A stretch of DNA of 64,000 nt from an uncultured Opitutia bacterium (lineage in GTDB: Bacteria > Verrucomicrobiota > Verrucomicrobiia > Opitutales > Opitutaceae): positions 248,001 through 312,000 of the forward strand of contig CAIONS010000056.1 in the NCBI GenBank assembly GCA_903859715.1, in the 5' to 3' direction. Both the position numbers and the translations under genes were made by a program. The notes beneath the pieces were generated by a model that worked only from the letters and a program-made list of their open reading frames with translations, was not told the origin of the DNA and did no database searches. This document shows positions 61,624-64,000 of this stretch, piece after piece (the stretch's first letter is position 1; every line of letters starts with the position of its first letter).

Positions 61624-62403
61624 CTATTTGTCGGGAGTGGAAGAGGGGACCTTGGTTGCCGTGCCGACGATCACGTGCCCATCGGGGACATTGCTCATGA
61701 CGGTGACTTCCTCCTCGTTGATCTCCCGGTCGAAGTAAGCGCTGCCGGCCGCCAGCATCTTTCCGGCAACCTGATTCAGGTCTTGGTCGGGATCGTCCAC
61801 ATTGATGATCGTACGCCAGAGTTGCTTGGGCTTGTCCGTCGGGGAAAACCCCGGAAACTCCCACGCAGTGACCGCGATGAAGATCTTCTCCTCGCCGGCC
61901 TCCACTGATTTCTCGTGCCGGCCCGGGGTCCGCTCATTCATCAACAGGTTGGCGTCACCGATGACCGAATTGTCCATGCCCTGTGAGTCGCCGAGATTAA
62001 GCGTCTTGTCCTCATATGGGTTGCGAAGCCGGCTGCGCCCATAGATCACGGTCAGGACGATGTCCGGGACCTTGCCACTGGCTGGTTCGTGAAATCCCCG
62101 GGCGGTAAGGACGTCGTGGAGATGCTGCAGGAGGTCGACCTCGTCCACCGGCTCGACTAACGCCGGTCCCGTGCTTTTCGCCTGCCTGATCCAGGCCAGC
62201 GAGTACAGTTTGCTGTGCTCCTTGAACGGCTTCTTGCTGAACATCGTGTAAGGCCGCTCAACGGACGTGCGCACATTAATCTTAAAGGCATCATCGTCAT
62301 TGGCTGCGGCCAAGCGGGGACAAACCAGCGATCCGCAGGCGAGGAGGAAGACCAAGGAGCACAAGTGGACCGGCTGGAGGAGGGACGGGCGGATGAGGGC
62401 CAT
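61624..62403 (-). CDS. secreted protein, paralogue 1, unknown function
   Basis: A 259-residue protein, first of three tandem paralogues on the minus strand. The signal peptide (MALIRPSLLQPVHLCSLVFL, with LLACGS close to a lipobox) supports the ATG at 62403; an ATG at 62451 would add 16 residues. Shared blocks with paralogue 2 are SVERPYTMFSKKPFKEHSKLY, HDVLTARGFHEPASGKVPD, IVLTVIYGRSRLRNPYEDK, QLWRTIINVDDPDQDLN and SAYFDREINEEEVTVM. No catalytic motif is evident. The three genes probably arose by tandem duplication; the 168-bp gap after this gene holds nothing I recognise. Confidence 0.75.
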   Translation of the reverse strand: MALIRPSLLQPVHLCSLVFLLACGSLVCPRLAAANDDDAFKINVRTSVERPYTMFSKKPFKEHSKLYSLAWIRQAKSTGPALVEPVDEVDLLQHLHDVLTARGFHEPASGKVPDIVLTVIYGRSRLRNPYEDKTLNLGDSQGMDNSVIGDANLLMNERTPGRHEKSVEAGEEKIFIAVTAWEFPGFSPTDKPKQLWRTIINVDDPDQDLNQVAGKMLAAGSAYFDREINEEEVTVMSNVPDGHVIVGTATKVPSSTPDK

Positions 62404-62776
62404 GGTGATGGCCAGATTGCCGGGCGGCGGTGAAACGCGGTTTTTATTCATGGAGGGGTGAAAGCCAGAGGGAACAGGCAGGAAACTTGTGTCACTGGGC
62501 GACTGACCGCAAACTTTCTCTGACGCTTCGCGGGTGATGGGGCAGGATTGGTCAGGCATGGATCATGCAGGGCGGCCAAAGATTCGTGGGCTTTTTCGCC
62601 TAGACAGTCAAGGGGAAACGATACCTTAAATTTGTCGGGCGCTTCGGGGTGTCAGGCGCCGGGGATGGCACGGGTATTTTTCGACGGCCGTACGAATAGC
62701 TTTGAAGCGGGCTGGGGCTCTCTTAGGTCACAGGGCTTCGATCTGCTTTCCTGACTCCTCTTCCCTGAATTTCTCC
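62404..62776. other. 373-bp gap without a supported gene
   Basis: Divergent region between paralogue 1 and the MocA-type gene. It may hold the first 16 codons of paralogue 1 if that gene starts at 62451. A 69-codon open frame (62548-62754) lacks family features. No long inverted repeat is seen, which makes this one of the few larger gaps without one. Promoters for both genes are expected here, but I could not single one out. Confidence 0.5.
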
Positions 62777-63811
62777 ATGAAATCCCGCTTCAAGCACGCC
62801 AGTGAAATCAAAGTCGGTGTCATCGGTTACGGTGGCGCCTTTAACATGGGCCGCTCGCACCTGCAGGACATGCAGAAGGCGGGCATGACCCCCCGGGCGG
62901 TCGCGGAGCCGGACGCGGCGCGACTGGCGGTCGCCGCGCAGGATTTCCCCGGGATCCAGACCTATGCGAGCGTGGACGAGCTGCTGGCGAAATCCGACGT
63001 GAACCTGGTCGTGATCATCACGCCGCACAACACGCACGCGACGCTGGCCCTGAAGTGCCTGCGCGCCGGCCGACATGTGGTGTGCGAGAAGCCCATCGCG
63101 ATCACCACGAAGGAATGCGACGCGATGATCGCGGCTGCCAAGAAGGCGGGCGTCATGCTTTCAACCTATCACAACCGGCATTGGGACGGCTCGATCCTGA
63201 AGGCGCTGGAGGTGCTGCGTTCCGGTGTCATTGGCGATCTCGTGCGGGTGGAGTCCCATCTGGGCGGCTGGGGCAAGCCCGGCGACTGGTGGCGCTCCAG
63301 CAAATCCATCTCGGGCGGCATTCTCTACGACTGGGGCGTCCACGTGCTCGAGTACACCCTGCAGCTGGTCAACTCGGAGGTCACGGAGGTCACGGGCTTC
63401 GCCAAGCGCGGCTTCTGGGCCGCCCAGTCCAAATGGGGCAAGGACACGATCGAGGACGAAGGCTACGCGGTCGTGCGTTTCAAGAGCGGCGTCTGGGCGA
63501 CGCTCTGCATCACCCAGATCGACGCCAACCCGAAGCGGGGCATGGTGGATGTGACCGGCACCAAGGGCACTTTCTGGTGGGACTATGACAACCACGAGAT
63601 CACCGTCCGGGACGGCGACAAGACGACGGTGACCAAGGGAAAGAATCCCCCGGTGGAATGGCACAAGTACTACTCCAACATCGCGGCGCACCTGACGATG
63701 GGCGAGCCGCTGGTGATCACGCCGGAATGGTCACGCCGGCCGATCCACATCCTCGACCTGGCCGACCGCAGCGCGAACGAAGGCCGGACGCTGAAAGCGA
63801 AGTACGGCTGA
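62777..63811 (+). CDS. Gfo/Idh/MocA-family oxidoreductase
   Basis: An NAD(P)-dependent oxidoreductase of 344 residues, probably acting on a sugar or cyclitol. The N-terminal Rossmann domain has IKVGVIGYGGAFNMGRSHL and the family signature HVVCEKPIAIT, whose Lys is catalytic. The C-terminal domain contains ISGGILYDWGVHVLEYTLQL, with the Asp and His of the DxGxH active-site pattern. The start at 62777 gives the family N-terminus. It could work with the sugar transporter at 55.9-59.0 kb, but nothing in the sequence links them directly. Confidence 0.92.
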   Translation: MKSRFKHASEIKVGVIGYGGAFNMGRSHLQDMQKAGMTPRAVAEPDAARLAVAAQDFPGIQTYASVDELLAKSDVNLVVIITPHNTHATLALKCLRAGRHVVCEKPIAITTKECDAMIAAAKKAGVMLSTYHNRHWDGSILKALEVLRSGVIGDLVRVESHLGGWGKPGDWWRSSKSISGGILYDWGVHVLEYTLQLVNSEVTEVTGFAKRGFWAAQSKWGKDTIEDEGYAVVRFKSGVWATLCITQIDANPKRGMVDVTGTKGTFWWDYDNHEITVRDGDKTTVTKGKNPPVEWHKYYSNIAAHLTMGEPLVITPEWSRRPIHILDLADRSANEGRTLKAKYG

Positions 63812-63839
63812 GGGCGGGGGTTGTGAGCAAATCTCCGCG

Positions 63840-63912
63840 ATCTATGTGGAACTCAGGAAATCAGGAACGAGCGCTGTTGGCTGATTCCTGATTTCCTGAG
63901 TTCCACATAGAT
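63840..63912. repeat. 28-bp perfect inverted repeat, GGAACTCAGGAA family
   Basis: Arms ATCTATGTGGAACTCAGGAA.. at 63840-63867 and 63885-63912, perfect reverse complements, 17-bp loop, in the convergent gap after the MocA-type gene. Same core as 55788-55865. Confidence 0.92.
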
Positions 63913-63929
63913 TGATTTCAGTCTCTGCC

Positions 63930-64000
63930 TCAGGCCCGTTTCCAGGCCTTGGCGAGTTCACCGCGCAGAACGACGGCGTCGGGCCAGGCCGGCGGGAGGC
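63930..64000 (-). CDS. 3' end of a gene running off the window
   Basis: The minus strand is open from the window edge and encodes LPPAWPDAVVLRGELAKAWK then RA and a TGA at 63930-63932. Only 22 residues are visible. Codon choice (GC-rich third positions) and the convergent repeat just beyond the stop support a real gene. Function cannot be told. Confidence 0.5.
   Translation of the reverse strand, partial: LPPAWPDAVVLRGELAKAWKRA

Noticed and set aside
62548-62754. 69-codon frame in the gap before the MocA-type gene
   Set aside because: No ribosome-binding site, no family features and poor codon pattern.

Overview
The window looks like a chromosomal segment of a high-GC Verrucomicrobiota bacterium, most likely Opitutaceae (Opitutus/Lacunisphaera-like). 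This rests on the gene families, the integrase-remnant type, the outer-membrane efflux and lipoprotein genes (Gram-negative envelope) and the many intergenic palindromic repeats. The lineage call is an inference from memory of the families, not from a search. Most of the window is core chromosome. The only clearly accessory patch is around tRNA-Cys (about 59.1-62.5 kb).

Layout. 0-7.4 kb: fabF, a lytic transglycosylase lipoprotein, a hybrid histidine kinase, rpmB, a MidA-type methyltransferase divergent from a C-terminal processing protease, and tsaD. 7.6-16.98 kb: a Ser/Thr kinase-rpoN pair, an IscA-type Fe-S protein, ubiE/menG, an HU/IHF-type DNA-binding protein, hisS, a YciI protein, cdd, the tdh-kbl threonine degradation pair and ogt. 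17.2-25.4 kb: two S9 peptidases, dgt, a GntR regulator with an apparently chimeric ABC ATPase, and an HD hydrolase. 25.6-32.5 kb: a three-gene RND efflux operon with a divergent LysR regulator. 32.7-39.0 kb: an amino-acid cluster serA-plsY-hom-lysC-thrC. 39.1-47.2 kb: a TMTC-like membrane TPR protein, a fatty-acid desaturase, cardiolipin synthase, tRNA-Tyr, radC, a ThuA protein and a PpiC/SurA-type isomerase. 47.2-54.1 kb: mfd, rnc, two ABC-2 permeases and parA. 54.3-59.0 kb: a ferritin-like protein and a sugar ABC transporter (two permeases and a binding protein, no ATPase). 59.1-62.5 kb: a binding-protein remnant, an integrase remnant, tRNA-Cys and three tandem secreted paralogues of unknown function. 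62.8-63.8 kb: a Gfo/Idh/MocA oxidoreductase, then the tail of another gene.

The most striking feature is the intergenic architecture. Many gaps hold a long inverted repeat, with arms of about 16-33 bp (often perfect) separated by about 15-120 bp. The arms belong to several unrelated sequence families, and some families recur in the window. One palindromic element of the GTAGGGC-bounded family lies in frame inside the mfd coding sequence and adds about 34 residues to Mfd. Other points worth a second look are the ABC ATPase fused to an unrelated C-terminus, the 5'-truncated third paralogue next to tRNA-Cys, and a hairpin reaching into the thrC ribosome-binding region. I found no rRNA, no CRISPR array, no intact insertion sequence and no complete new defence or biosynthetic system.
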